A stretch of 64,000 bases of DNA from an uncultured Eggerthellaceae bacterium (GCA_934617425.1 CAKTUD010000002.1:62001-126000), one strand, 5' to 3'; positions 35,188 through 43,914 are shown, counted from the stretch's first letter. Notes: generated by a model not told the origin, from the letters alone. Program-made: numbers and translations.

Positions 35188-36209
35188 GCATGCTTGCTGT
35201 GCTGTGGTTCTTCCTCGTATTCGTTTTGATTGCTGGATATTTCGTACTTGATGGGTTCGATCTCGGTGTGGGCGTGCTGTACCGAGCGCTTGCGAAGGAC
35301 GAGGGCGAGCGGGCGCTTGTGCGTCGCAGTATCGGGCCCGTATGGGATGGCAACGAGGTGTGGTTGCTCACAGCGGGAGGAGCGCTGTTCGCTGCGTTCC
35401 CGGCGGCGTACGCAACGACTTTCTCGGGATTCTATCTTGCCGTCATGTTGGTGCTTTTCGGCTTGATAATACGTGCGGTGTCGCTTGAATTCCGCGCGCA
35501 CGACGAAGGCTGGGCGCGCGTATGGGATGGTTGTTTCGTTGCTGGATCGTTTTTGCCGGCGCTGCTTCTGGGGGTTGCGCTGGGCAATGTCGTCGCGGGC
35601 ATCCCGATGGATGCAAATGGCGATTACGCGGGCGTTCCGTTGCTGGGGCTTTTGTCGCCGTTCACGCTGGCATGCGGTTTGCTGGGGCTTGACATGTGCC
35701 TTTCCGCAGGTGCTGCATGGGTTGCCCTAAAGGCTCCTGTTGCTTCGGATATCCGTGCGCGTGCAGTTAAATCGCGCAGTCTGTGCCAGGTTGCTGCTCT
35801 TGCGGTATTCGCCGTTGCGACGATTTTGGTTTTCGCAACGGTCAAGCCCGTTTTCACGTCGGGCATGTTTGCCGTCGGCGTTGTTTTCGCCGGGGCATAC
35901 ACCGTCTGCATCTTGGCTTCGATTGCTATGGGGCGCAAGGGCTTCGACTTGGGTGCGTTCGTGCTGCAATCGATTGCTGCGGCGTGCCTGGTGGCACTTT
36001 GCGCAGTAACCTTGTTTCCGAATTTGGTCGTTGCTGCACCGGGGAGCGTCGCTTCGTCGATCACCTTGATGAGCGCGGCGTCATCCGATACGTCGTTGGC
36101 GTGGATGACCGGCATAGCGTGCATAGGCGTGCCGCTGGTGCTGGTATACCACGTGGTCGCGTACCGGATCTTCCGCGGAAGGCTCGAGGAAGAAGACGCT
36201 GCTTCCTGA
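35184..36209 (+). CDS. cydB: Cytochrome bd oxidase subunit II
   Basis: Partner membrane subunit, 341 residues with about eight to nine helices. Start MSMLAVLWFFLVFVLIAGYFVLDGFDLGVGVLY is the family signature, followed by RRSIGPVWDGNEVWLLTAGGALFAAFP. The ATG at 35184 sits in an ATGA overlap with cydA, behind AAGGTGAG; a GTG at 35178 is less likely. The assembly ABC transporter CydCD is not adjacent. A strong terminator follows. Confidence 0.95.
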   Translation: MSMLAVLWFFLVFVLIAGYFVLDGFDLGVGVLYRALAKDEGERALVRRSIGPVWDGNEVWLLTAGGALFAAFPAAYATTFSGFYLAVMLVLFGLIIRAVSLEFRAHDEGWARVWDGCFVAGSFLPALLLGVALGNVVAGIPMDANGDYAGVPLLGLLSPFTLACGLLGLDMCLSAGAAWVALKAPVASDIRARAVKSRSLCQVAALAVFAVATILVFATVKPVFTSGMFAVGVVFAGAYTVCILASIAMGRKGFDLGAFVLQSIAAACLVALCAVTLFPNLVVAAPGSVASSITLMSAASSDTSLAWMTGIACIGVPLVLVYHVVAYRIFRGRLEEEDAAS

Positions 36210-36281
36210 GCATTCGCAAGCGGTTGCGGGCTTTTCGGTGCTCTAGAAAGCCGAAGCGGATTAGGGAAGTCCGCGAGATCG

Positions 36282-36311
36282 AAAAGGTGATGCCTAGGCA
36301 TCACCTTTTTT
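36282..36311 (+). terminator. Terminator after cydB
   Basis: AAAAGGTGATGCC (36282-36294) and GGCATCACCTTTT (36297-36309) form a 13-bp stem with a 2-base spacer and a run of six T. The symmetrical A/T flanks would allow function in both directions. Confidence 0.88.
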
Positions 36312-36473
36312 CTTCGCGAAGGCATTATCTTTTGGATATCGATCGAATACCCAGTTCAATAGCATAAATATGAAAATCTGAACCGAAGAACCACCGCGCG
36401 GCGGCTTAGGTTTCCATGCTTTTTGGGCGGGTCGTTCGTTGACTTAAGCGAATTTTCGAAAATAGGAGAGACC

Positions 36474-37856
36474 ATGCCTCAGTCAATCAACCTCACCGGC
36501 ACGCTGCGCTATAACCCCGAAGAATGCTACAACGGCTATACACTGCTTCCTTGCAGCACCGTGCATTCGGGCAAAGGAGCCGTCCTCATCGATATGAACG
36601 GCAACGTCGTTCAAAAATGGGAAGGCGTTCTGGGCGCTTATGCCAACATTTTGTTTCCCGACGGATCGATCATGGGAACTTCGGGGATCAATCCCGGCCA
36701 TCGCCATGACAACAAAGATCTTATCCATGTCGATTGGGATGGCAATTTGTTGTGGAAGTGCGACAACATCACGCAGGTCGATCTTCCCGATGGCACGTGG
36801 GTGCCTTCCGCGCGCCAGCATCACGATTTCCAGCGCCATGGTTGCCCGACGGGCTATTATGCGCCAGGCCAGTCGCCGGAGATGGACGGGCGCACGCTGC
36901 TGTGCTCCACGAAGATGGTCGATCGTCCCGATATCACGCCGCACCCCATTGCCGACACGTGGCTCGTCGAGGTCGATCAAGAGGGAAACGTGGTATGGGA
37001 TTGGCTGATTACCGATCATTGGGATGAGATGGGCTTCAGTGAAATAGGTAAAGAAGTGTATTACCATACGCCGATTCTGCATACCGCAGGCTATACGAAG
37101 GAAAGCTATTTCAACAACTGCGCTTATCTCGGTCCGAATAAATGGTACGACGCTGGTGATGAGCGCTTCAACCCCGAGAACATAATCGTTGACATCCGCA
37201 GCTGGAACGTGATGTTCGTTATCGATAAGAAAACCAAGGAGATAGTATGGCGCCTTGGTCCCGACTATGTTTCCGACCCGCGTATGCGCAAGATCGGCGC
37301 CATCATCGGCATGCACGAGGTTCACATGATTCCCAAAGGTTTGCCAGGTGAAGGGAACATCCTCGTTTTCGACAACGGAAGCCAAGCCGGTTTCGGCAAT
37401 GCTACGCAGGTTTCTCCCGATGGCGTGTACGTTGATCGTCGCGGTTACTCGCGCGTGTTGGAAATCGATCCCATCACTTTCGAGGTTGTTTGGAAGTACG
37501 GAGAAGAGTCGATGTATCAAAACGAGTACTTCTCCATCAACGTGAACCAGCATTTCTATAGTGCTTACTGTTCGGGGATGCAGCGCCTTCCTAACGGCAA
37601 CACGCTCATTTGCGAGTGCATAGGTGGACGCGTATTCGAAGTGACGCCTGATAAAAGAATCGTTTGGGAGTTCGTCGATCCGGGTTTGTTCACGTTCCGT
37701 GCGTATCGCTACCCCTACGATTACATTCAGAAAGCCCTAGAGAAGCCAGTCGAAATCCCCGTTGTTCCACCGGCTCCTTCAACGTTGCGCTTGCAAAACT
37801 TCACGAATGATCACTACATGGAGGATTTTTATGGCGAGAAGAGCCGTTGGCTGTAA
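36474..37856 (+). CDS. Arylsulfate sulfotransferase (ASST family), cytoplasmic
   Basis: PAPS-independent enzymes of this family move sulfate between phenolic compounds through a sulfo-histidine. The 460-residue protein is a predicted six-bladed beta-propeller built of VLIDMNGNVVQKW-like blades (HVDWDGNLLWK, VEVDQEGNVVWDW, LEIDPITFEVVWKYG, FEVTPDKRIVWEF). Conserved histidines occur in ARQHHDFQRHG, MHEVHMIPKG and NVNQHFYSAY; which is catalytic cannot be fixed by eye. The ATG at 36474 follows AGGAGAG. No signal peptide is present, unlike periplasmic E. coli AssT, so it should work in the cytosol. A permease follows 75 bp downstream and a Crp/Fnr regulator after that. Confidence 0.82.
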   Translation: MPQSINLTGTLRYNPEECYNGYTLLPCSTVHSGKGAVLIDMNGNVVQKWEGVLGAYANILFPDGSIMGTSGINPGHRHDNKDLIHVDWDGNLLWKCDNITQVDLPDGTWVPSARQHHDFQRHGCPTGYYAPGQSPEMDGRTLLCSTKMVDRPDITPHPIADTWLVEVDQEGNVVWDWLITDHWDEMGFSEIGKEVYYHTPILHTAGYTKESYFNNCAYLGPNKWYDAGDERFNPENIIVDIRSWNVMFVIDKKTKEIVWRLGPDYVSDPRMRKIGAIIGMHEVHMIPKGLPGEGNILVFDNGSQAGFGNATQVSPDGVYVDRRGYSRVLEIDPITFEVVWKYGEESMYQNEYFSINVNQHFYSAYCSGMQRLPNGNTLICECIGGRVFEVTPDKRIVWEFVDPGLFTFRAYRYPYDYIQKALEKPVEIPVVPPAPSTLRLQNFTNDHYMEDFYGEKSRWL

Positions 37857-37931
37857 ATAAGCGATTGCCGAGCAGTCGCTGTCAGCGAAGGAAAGGGCAG
37901 CGGTTGATTCGGCGACAAGGAGCTGATTCGC

Positions 37932-39389
37932 ATGACTTCAAAAGAGAGCGGGCGTAAAAAATCCCCCGCATGGGTTCATACGGTGGTCTTCTTCGTGATC
38001 ATGTTCGGGTTCGGTCAGCTTCCGGCTCCGGCCCCATTGACGCCTCTGGGGATGAACGCAGCAGGCATCTTCCTTGCTTTGATCTATGGATGGACGGCAA
38101 TCGGCTTGATATGGCCATCTATCGCCGGCATTTTGGGGATGGCTGTTTTAGGCGTCATGCCGCTTTCGAATATCTTTTCAACAGGTTTAGGCGGCAGTGT
38201 CGTGACGCTTTTGCTCTTCATGATGGTAATTGCCAAGAACCTCGAGATGTCGGGCATTAGCAAATTCATAGGTTTGTGGTTCATCTCTCGTAAGGTGGTG
38301 CTTGGCAGGCCTTGGCTTCTTTCCTATTTCTTGATAATCGCCGTTGCCATCGTCTCGTCGCTTACGAGTGGCGCTGCTATGGTGATACTTGGCTGGGTCA
38401 TTCTTCAGGACATCTTGAAAGAGGCTAAGGTCGAAAGATTCGAGGGCTATGCGACCTACATGATGATCGGTGTAGCTATGGCCACGATTTTAGGAAACGG
38501 TCTTTTCTCGTTCCGCACGGTGGGTGCTGTTGCCTTCGGTGTGCTCACGAATGTAAGCGGCATGGTTCTCAACGATTTCGTTTTCGCTGTTTGGCAGTTT
38601 GCCATGTGCTTCATCCTCTTAGGTACGTACATTCTGCTTGGCAAGTTCGTTTTTAAAATCGATACAGGCAAAATCGCCGCGATGGATGAAGCGTATTTCT
38701 CAAGTTTCGATCTTTCCCTTAGCCTGAGGCAGAAAGCAACTTTTTCCTTGATGATCCTTCTCATCATCTGCATGCTCGCGCCAAGCGTCATGCCGAAGGA
38801 TTGGGCCGTTTACGGCTTCCTCAAAGCTTTGGGATCAAACGGTTCGGCGGCGCTGATTTGCGTGCTCATGAGTGTTGTTCGTATCGAAGGCGAGCCACTC
38901 ATGGAGCCGAGGAAGACATTCAAAGAAGGCGTTTCTTGGGATGTCCTTTTCATCGGTGCGGCCATCTTGCCTTTAGCTACGGGGACGTTTTCTTCGGAAG
39001 AAGCAGGTGTGAGCGCGTTTCTTGCTCAAACGCTTTCTCCGTTGGTTGCTGGTCAATCGGGCGTGGCGTTTTTGGTCATGGTTGCGATAATCGCGACGAT
39101 TCTTACTAATTTCATTACGAATGTAACCATTCCTCCGATCCTTTATCCGGCGTTCTACCCGATGGCGGTATCTGTTGGCGTTGGTCCGGTCGAATTGATG
39201 TGCGTGATCGTCTTTGCGTGCGGGCTTTCGATGCTTCTTCCTTCTGCTTGTCCCATGGCTGCGATCATGTTCGGCAATCGCGAATGGATAAAGACCAAAG
39301 ACATCTATAAATACGCAGGTGCTTTTCTGGCTGTGTGCCTTGTGATATTCGTTGCGACGATTCCCATCGTGCAAGTGATCTTTCCATAA
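37932..39389 (+). CDS. DASS/SLC13-type anion permease
   Basis: A 485-residue polytopic membrane protein with about 11-12 helices. LGVMPLSNIFSTGLGGSVVTLLLFMMVIAKNLEMSGI and the late helix ILTNFITNVTIPPILYPAFYP resemble the paired Asn-Thr-Thr/Asn-containing hairpins of divalent-anion:sodium symporters. The polar mid-protein loop (about residues 240-270) divides two halves. Placed between an arylsulfate sulfotransferase and a regulator, it may carry an aryl sulfate, sulfate or an organic anion; the substrate is inference. ATG follows ACAAGGAG. Confidence 0.78.
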   Translation: MTSKESGRKKSPAWVHTVVFFVIMFGFGQLPAPAPLTPLGMNAAGIFLALIYGWTAIGLIWPSIAGILGMAVLGVMPLSNIFSTGLGGSVVTLLLFMMVIAKNLEMSGISKFIGLWFISRKVVLGRPWLLSYFLIIAVAIVSSLTSGAAMVILGWVILQDILKEAKVERFEGYATYMMIGVAMATILGNGLFSFRTVGAVAFGVLTNVSGMVLNDFVFAVWQFAMCFILLGTYILLGKFVFKIDTGKIAAMDEAYFSSFDLSLSLRQKATFSLMILLIICMLAPSVMPKDWAVYGFLKALGSNGSAALICVLMSVVRIEGEPLMEPRKTFKEGVSWDVLFIGAAILPLATGTFSSEEAGVSAFLAQTLSPLVAGQSGVAFLVMVAIIATILTNFITNVTIPPILYPAFYPMAVSVGVGPVELMCVIVFACGLSMLLPSACPMAAIMFGNREWIKTKDIYKYAGAFLAVCLVIFVATIPIVQVIFP

Positions 39390-39413
39390 GGTTCTTGCTG
39401 AGTTGCTTTTCTC

Positions 39414-39454
39414 ATGGCAGCCCGCCTGTGTTGCGGCGGACTGCCATGTGCTTT
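39414..39454 (+). terminator. Hairpin after the sulfotransferase-permease pair
   Basis: ATGGCAG (39414-39420) pairs with CTGCCAT (39441-39447), continued after one mismatch by CCGCC with GGCGG. A short CTTTTG follows. The weak T-run makes partial termination before the regulator gene plausible. Confidence 0.5.
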
Positions 39455-39554
39455 TGGGAAAAAGAGAGCCGGTTTTGGTAGGATGAGCAGATGCGGGTAG
39501 CGGAGCTTGTGCGATGGCCACGAAAAGTCCGTGCTTGATCGATAGGCGGATGCC

Positions 39555-40220
39555 GTGAATGACGAAGCGATCAGAAAACTCAGATGTTTCCCAGTGAAAG
39601 AGTTCAAAAAAGGCGAGACGATGATTCGGCAAGGCGAAGAGGCCTGCTGCATCTATTATCTTGAGAAAGGCAAAGCCCGTCGAAATGCCTACACGGTTCG
39701 CGGCGATGAGCTTGTCTACGACGAACGGGTTGCCGATAATTCATCGTCTTGTCTGCTGGGGGCGCTTTCTTCTTATTACCCCACGCGTGTTCATAGCACG
39801 AACTTCGTTGCTGAGACGAATTGCGTTTGTCGAAAGGTCCCCGTAGGAGACTTCAGGTTGTTTTTGCACGAGAACCCCGATATCATGGATGACCTGCTTT
39901 ATATCGCTATGCAAAGCTACGCGATGGTCGATGGGAATTTTCGTGGGAAGATGAGGGGCCTTGCGCCATCGCGTGTTGCGACGTATCTGCTGCAGCGCGT
40001 TACGAAAAACGACGGGGTTTATGTCTACCGAACGCGCTTGAACGCAAGCGCTATTTCTCGCGATTTAGGAATCCATCGCCTTACGGTCGGCAAGATCATA
40101 CGGGCTCTTGCCGACGAGGGCATAATCGTGTATCAGGGCGATTCGTTCGTCGTCAAGCTGGTTGAACGCTTGCGAAATGTCGCCGATGGCATGGAGGCGA
40201 TCGATTACAAAGATCGCTGA
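39555..40220 (+). CDS. Crp/Fnr-family transcriptional regulator
   Basis: 221 residues: cyclic-nucleotide-binding-like beta-roll (FKKGETMIRQGEEACCIYYLEKGKARRNAY), dimer helix, and a C-terminal winged helix-turn-helix (LNASAISRDLGIHRLTVGKIIRALADEGII). The cNMP-binding arginine and the FNR-type N-terminal cysteine cluster are not evident, so the effector may be neither cAMP nor oxygen via Fe-S. GTG start after AGGCGGA. It lies 165 bp after the permease on the same strand and probably controls the preceding sulfotransferase-permease pair. Confidence 0.85.
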   Translation: MNDEAIRKLRCFPVKEFKKGETMIRQGEEACCIYYLEKGKARRNAYTVRGDELVYDERVADNSSSCLLGALSSYYPTRVHSTNFVAETNCVCRKVPVGDFRLFLHENPDIMDDLLYIAMQSYAMVDGNFRGKMRGLAPSRVATYLLQRVTKNDGVYVYRTRLNASAISRDLGIHRLTVGKIIRALADEGIIVYQGDSFVVKLVERLRNVADGMEAIDYKDR

Positions 40221-40233
40221 GCGCCCCTGGGTG

Positions 40234-40953
40234 CTACCGGCTTTGCGCCAGCATGCCTGTCTTACCCGACTCCTTCATACGCCGCGCAAGATAGGCTGCG
40301 GGCGTGTCAAGGATCGATGTGAAGACGAAGATGATGTAGCTTGATAGGCAAATCGACACAAGCGTTGCCCAATCGTAGATGCCCCAAAAAGCGAAGACCG
40401 AGAAGAGAAACGTGTTGATAAGCTGGCTGACAAGCGTCGATCCGGTATTGCGCAGCCACAGATGAGCGCGCTTGCTGCCGGTGACGCGTTCAGTGAGCGC
40501 CCACCATTTGTGGTAGAGCCACACGTCGAATGCTTGGCTGATGGCATAAACGCTCAGTGATGCCAGAAGCAGGCGCGGCGTGCTGCCGAAAATCGTGCGA
40601 ACTGATTCGTTCACGAAGTCGCTTGCGCTTGGCGTATAAAGCAGCCAGCTTTGGTTCAGCACCAAGAAGAACACGCTGGCGAAAACGCCGATCCAAACGG
40701 CAAGTTGGGCACTTCGCTTGCTTTCGCACTCCGACAGGATGTCGGTGACGAGGAACGTCATGGCGAACAGCACGTTCCCAAGGGTTTGCTCCATGCCGAA
40801 GGCCTCGATCATCATGGTTGCCTCTATGTTGGCAAGAATGCTCGCGCAGGCGCTTATGGCGAACAAGCCCGCTTTGCCGAATAGGCGGTAGGCCAACAGC
40901 GCAGCTCCGAAGATGACGACGATGGATGCGCCAAGCAGTAGATCGTTGATCAT
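40234..40953 (-). CDS. yhhQ: YhhQ-family queuosine-precursor transporter
   Basis: A 239-residue membrane protein of COG1738 type. Diagnostic features are TFLVTDILSECESKRSAQLAVWIG, the SQAFDVWLYHKWW segment and LWLRNTGSTLVSQLINTFLF, matching YhhQ, which imports preQ0/preQ1 (queuine in Chlamydia). Its ATG follows GACTAGGAG and lies 40 bp after the radical SAM gene, so the two form an operon. The specificity cannot be read from sequence, but the partner gene suggests queuine. Confidence 0.87.
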   Translation of the reverse strand: MINDLLLGASIVVIFGAALLAYRLFGKAGLFAISACASILANIEATMMIEAFGMEQTLGNVLFAMTFLVTDILSECESKRSAQLAVWIGVFASVFFLVLNQSWLLYTPSASDFVNESVRTIFGSTPRLLLASLSVYAISQAFDVWLYHKWWALTERVTGSKRAHLWLRNTGSTLVSQLINTFLFSVFAFWGIYDWATLVSICLSSYIIFVFTSILDTPAAYLARRMKESGKTGMLAQSR

Positions 40954-40993
40954 TCGATACTCCTAGTCGATTGAGCGATTCGTTTGTGTGCGA

Positions 40994-41767
40994 CTAGTCG
41001 CCTACGCCGAAATCGGTGTTGTTGATAAGGATGTCCACGCGGTCGTCGTCAACGCAGTGCGGCATCACTTCGCGGACAAAGGCATCTATCACGTTCGCAT
41101 CGGGTTTTACGGGGGTTGAGTTCTCGCACATGATGTTCAGGCAGATGCGCTCGAAGTTCGCCAAGCCGAGCTCGATATCGCGCTGCATGCCATCGGCGGT
41201 TTGCCCGGTAAGGCCGAACAGGAAGTTCGCCTCGTCGAAGTCGACTGCGATCTTTGCAGGGTCGGTTGCATCGATACCCTTGTTAAGCGCCTTTTCGCGA
41301 AAATCCGCGTCGAAGGTTTCCAAGCCGAGTTTCATCTTCAGCGTGAAATCTGAAAACTCCTCACGCAAGGCCGATATGCGCTTGCGATAACGCCAATGCG
41401 ATTCGAAGTGGATCGTGCTGATGCCCCGCTCGCGGCAAGTCCTCTTGATGGCGGCCATGGTCTGTTTGTCAAGTTCGAAGACCGACCCGCTGTTGATGAT
41501 CTCGATCTCGCCGTACTCGCCGGTTACGCGTTCGAGCACGGAGGAATTGAGTGCGAAGTTGGCTGCCTCGTCGCTGCTTCTGTCTTCGTGATAATCGCAG
41601 AATGCGCAGGTGGGGAAGGCGCATCCGCGGCCACGCAGCAGAACGATCTCGCGGGGGCGTTTTTCGGTGATCTTGCTGTATCTGTCCATAACGAAAAAGA
41701 CGTCCGCAAGGGACGTCTTGGGCACTTGTTCGACGTCGCTGCATATGCTCACGCGCTTTGGGCACAT
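40994..41767 (-). CDS. Radical SAM enzyme, candidate queuine lyase (QueL-like)
   Basis: 257 residues with a CX4CX2C iron-sulfur motif (Cys49, Cys54 and Cys57 in GCAFPTCAFCDYH), spacing different from the usual CX3CX2C. Downstream strands EIEIINSGSVFEL, TIHFESHWRYRK and LKMKLGLETFDADFREKALNKG fit a radical SAM barrel. It is co-transcribed with a YhhQ-type transporter. In gut bacteria a radical SAM subgroup (QueL) converts queuine to preQ1 for queuosine salvage, and this pairing fits that role; the assignment is inference from context. A later start at Met27 (41689) is possible but has no ribosome site. Confidence 0.72.
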   Translation of the reverse strand: MCPKRVSICSDVEQVPKTSLADVFFVMDRYSKITEKRPREIVLLRGRGCAFPTCAFCDYHEDRSSDEAANFALNSSVLERVTGEYGEIEIINSGSVFELDKQTMAAIKRTCRERGISTIHFESHWRYRKRISALREEFSDFTLKMKLGLETFDADFREKALNKGIDATDPAKIAVDFDEANFLFGLTGQTADGMQRDIELGLANFERICLNIMCENSTPVKPDANVIDAFVREVMPHCVDDDRVDILINNTDFGVGD

Positions 41768-41888
41768 GTCCGTACGCTCAGCCGTCGAACGGGATCAGCC
41801 CGTTCTCATCTCCCTAGTTTTGATTCAGTCGCACGGCCGCTTGCGGCCGCTCCTTGGCAGGATGGTTTCGAACTGCCTATTCAATTGC
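41768..41888 (-). promoter_or_regulatory. Structured 5' leader of the radical SAM/YhhQ operon
   Basis: Read on the - strand, about 120 bases between a good promoter and the start codon contain three successive hairpins: GGCAG/CTGCC (41873-41877 with 41856-41860), CGGCCGC-AA-GCGGCCG (41849-41834) and GAACGGG/CCCGTTC (41805-41787). Between the second and third lies a purine-rich AAAACTAGGGAG (41819-41808), followed by an ATG that opens a four-codon reading frame. The tail resembles the A-rich end of preQ1-I riboswitches, but the fold was not matched to any known class. Regulation by a queuosine precursor is a hypothesis. Confidence 0.45.
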
Positions 41889-41894
41889 CGATGC

Positions 41895-41923
41895 AGTTTA
41901 TCGCGCTTGATGCATTCTGGCAA
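41895..41923 (-). promoter_or_regulatory. Promoter of the radical SAM/YhhQ operon
   Basis: On the - strand, TTGCCA (41923-41918) and TAAACT (41900-41895) are separated by exactly 17 bp. This gives a predicted transcript start near 41888 and the leader described separately. Confidence 0.6.
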
Positions 41924-42087
41924 GTGCGCAGCGGGACGGATGTGGCAGGGCGTCGTTTCGGCGCTTCTGGATGGATTTCTTCGAGTTGTCGAATCTTGCT
42001 TGCTTTATTACTCTACTGTGATAAAGTTTCGATTGTGAACAAGGCGTTGCGTGCGGCATCTTGGCGCTTGCTTGCCGAGTCATTTCC

Positions 42088-42093
42088 TATAAT
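42088..42093 (+). promoter_or_regulatory. -10 box of the histidine operon
   Basis: A perfect TATAAT at 42088-42093, 57 bp before the hisZG start; the -35 side (CGCTTG) is poor. A second candidate with TTGCTT (41996-42001), 17-bp spacing and TGATAA (42019-42024) lies upstream. The roughly 380-bp space shared with the divergent radical SAM gene therefore holds both promoters. No His-rich leader peptide or T-box-like structure was seen. Confidence 0.5.
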
Positions 42094-42149
42094 CAACATC
42101 TTAAGCGATATTTACGCCCGGCGATGGGCGGAAGGAACAGCAAACGATA

Positions 42150-43832
42150 ATGGATTTCGTAACCCCATCAGGATTTCGCGACATCTTGGCCGACGAGGCC
42201 GTTGCGCGCGAGGCCATCGAGCGCGCGGTGCAGGATTGCTTCGCCGCGCGAGGCTATGCACCTATCGAGACGCCCACGCTCGAAAGCCTTTCGGCTATGC
42301 AGGCGGGCGGGCGCATGCCGACGTCGCCCTTCAAGTTCTTCGACGCCAGGGGCGATCTCGTCACCATGCGACCTGACGTCACGTTGCAAGTGGCGCGGAT
42401 GTGCGCCACGCGATTGGGCAATCAACCGGGGCCGTTTCGCTTCCGCTACATGCAGCGCGTTTTCCGCGAGGCTGAGGGGCGCCAGCGCGCCGATGCGCGC
42501 GAGCGCACGCAAATCGGCATCGAATGCATAGGCGAGCGGGGCGCCGAGGTCGACGCCGAGGTCGTTTCGCTTTTCGCGCAGGCGCTGCAGATAGCCGGCG
42601 TAACCGATTTCAAGCTGTCGCTGGCGACGGTAAGCGTCCTGCGCGCGCTGCTCGATGCAAGCGCGGCAAGCGATCAGTGGAGAGTTGCCGTTCTCGATGC
42701 GTTCCATCAGTCGAATTTCGTGCAAATCGACCAGTTGACGGCACCGGGCGCGTCGCCCGTCGAAGGGGCCGCCGCTCCAGTGTTCGCCGAAGCCATACGC
42801 AAACTCGGTCGTATCCGCGGAGGTCGCGAGGCGATCGAGCAGGCGCGCGCCCTTGTCGCCCCGCTTGGCTGCGCGCAGGGGCTCGATGAGTTCGAGGCGA
42901 CCTATGACCTTCTCTCGCAAGCCGGTTTAGCAGCTAGCCTCCTGGTCGATTTCTCGGTGATGAGCTCGTTCGACTACTACACCGGCATCGTGTTCGAGGC
43001 CTTTTCGCCCGGTTTGGGCACGCCTTTGGGCAGCGGCGGCCGTTATGACAACATGCTCGGCAACTTCGGCAGCGCTCGGCCGGCGGCGGGCTTTGCCTTC
43101 TACCTTGACGAAGCCATGCAAGCGGCAAGCGCCACAGCTGCGGCGGCCACTTCCGTTGCTCGCCCGCTGCGCATCGCGGTTCCCAAGGGGTCGCTGAACT
43201 CCGACGCCATCGCTGTGTTGGCCGAGGCCGGCTTCGACACGCAAGGGCTCGACGATCCCGGGCGTCAACTTATAATTTCGCGCCCCGGCGTCGAGTACAT
43301 CATCGTGCGTCCTTCCGATGCGCCGATCTTTGTCGAGATGGGTGCTGCCGATTGCGGCATCTGCGGCGAGGACTCGCTTATTGAGACGGGCGCCGACGTG
43401 GTTGAGCTTACCGACCTGCGTTTCGGCGGCTGTCGCTTCATCGTGGCGCAGAAAGAAGACTGTGCCGAGGAAGTCGAAGAGCGCTATCGTAAGTTGGGCA
43501 GCCTTCGCGTCACCACCAAGTACCCGCGCATAACCGAGACGTTTTTCCGCCGCAAGGGTACCCAGGTGGAGATCGTGAAGCTCAACGGCAACATCGAGTT
43601 GGGCCCGCTCACGGGGATGTCCGACTGCATCGTCGACATAACCGCCACGGGACGCACGCTGCGCGAGAACAATCTGGTGGTGGTCGATGAGGTGCTCTCG
43701 TCGACGGCTCGCTTCTTCGCCAACGTGTGCAGCTTTCGCACTGACGAGCGCGTGCGCAAGCTCGCCTCGTCTTTGGGCGAGCAAGTTGCCGGGCGCGAAC
43801 TCAAGGTCACTGCGGGCGGCGCCGTTTCGTAG
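42150..43832 (+). CDS. hisZG: HisZ-HisG fusion: ATP phosphoribosyltransferase, regulatory plus catalytic parts
   Basis: First step of histidine synthesis, joining ATP and PRPP. Residues 1 to about 327 are HisZ, a HisRS-like regulatory domain (TPSGFRDILADEA, MRPDVTLQVARM, FRYMQRVFREAEG, FDYYTGIVFEAF, GSGGRYDNMLGNFG). An Ala/Thr linker follows (about 328-338), then from about 340 the short-form catalytic HisG (LRIAVPKGSLNSDAI, DCGICGEDSLIE, DCIVDITATGRTLRENNL). Short HisG normally needs a separate HisZ; here both lie in one uninterrupted 560-residue frame with no stop or internal ribosome site at the join. ATG preceded by GGAAGGA at spacing 12. Confidence 0.92.
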   Translation: MDFVTPSGFRDILADEAVAREAIERAVQDCFAARGYAPIETPTLESLSAMQAGGRMPTSPFKFFDARGDLVTMRPDVTLQVARMCATRLGNQPGPFRFRYMQRVFREAEGRQRADARERTQIGIECIGERGAEVDAEVVSLFAQALQIAGVTDFKLSLATVSVLRALLDASAASDQWRVAVLDAFHQSNFVQIDQLTAPGASPVEGAAAPVFAEAIRKLGRIRGGREAIEQARALVAPLGCAQGLDEFEATYDLLSQAGLAASLLVDFSVMSSFDYYTGIVFEAFSPGLGTPLGSGGRYDNMLGNFGSARPAAGFAFYLDEAMQAASATAAAATSVARPLRIAVPKGSLNSDAIAVLAEAGFDTQGLDDPGRQLIISRPGVEYIIVRPSDAPIFVEMGAADCGICGEDSLIETGADVVELTDLRFGGCRFIVAQKEDCAEEVEERYRKLGSLRVTTKYPRITETFFRRKGTQVEIVKLNGNIELGPLTGMSDCIVDITATGRTLRENNLVVVDEVLSSTARFFANVCSFRTDERVRKLASSLGEQVAGRELKVTAGGAVS

Positions 43833-43914
43833 CATGGAACCATGTCGTAGCTAAACGAGAAGAAACCGGCTTCGCGTCAAGCGTGGCCGTACAAGCAAGA
43901 AAGGTAGTACCAAC

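Noticed and set aside
41768..41888. Calling the salvage-operon leader a preQ1-I riboswitch
   Set aside because: Only the A-rich tail is suggestive; the characteristic short P1 stem and C-rich loop pairing could not be drawn.
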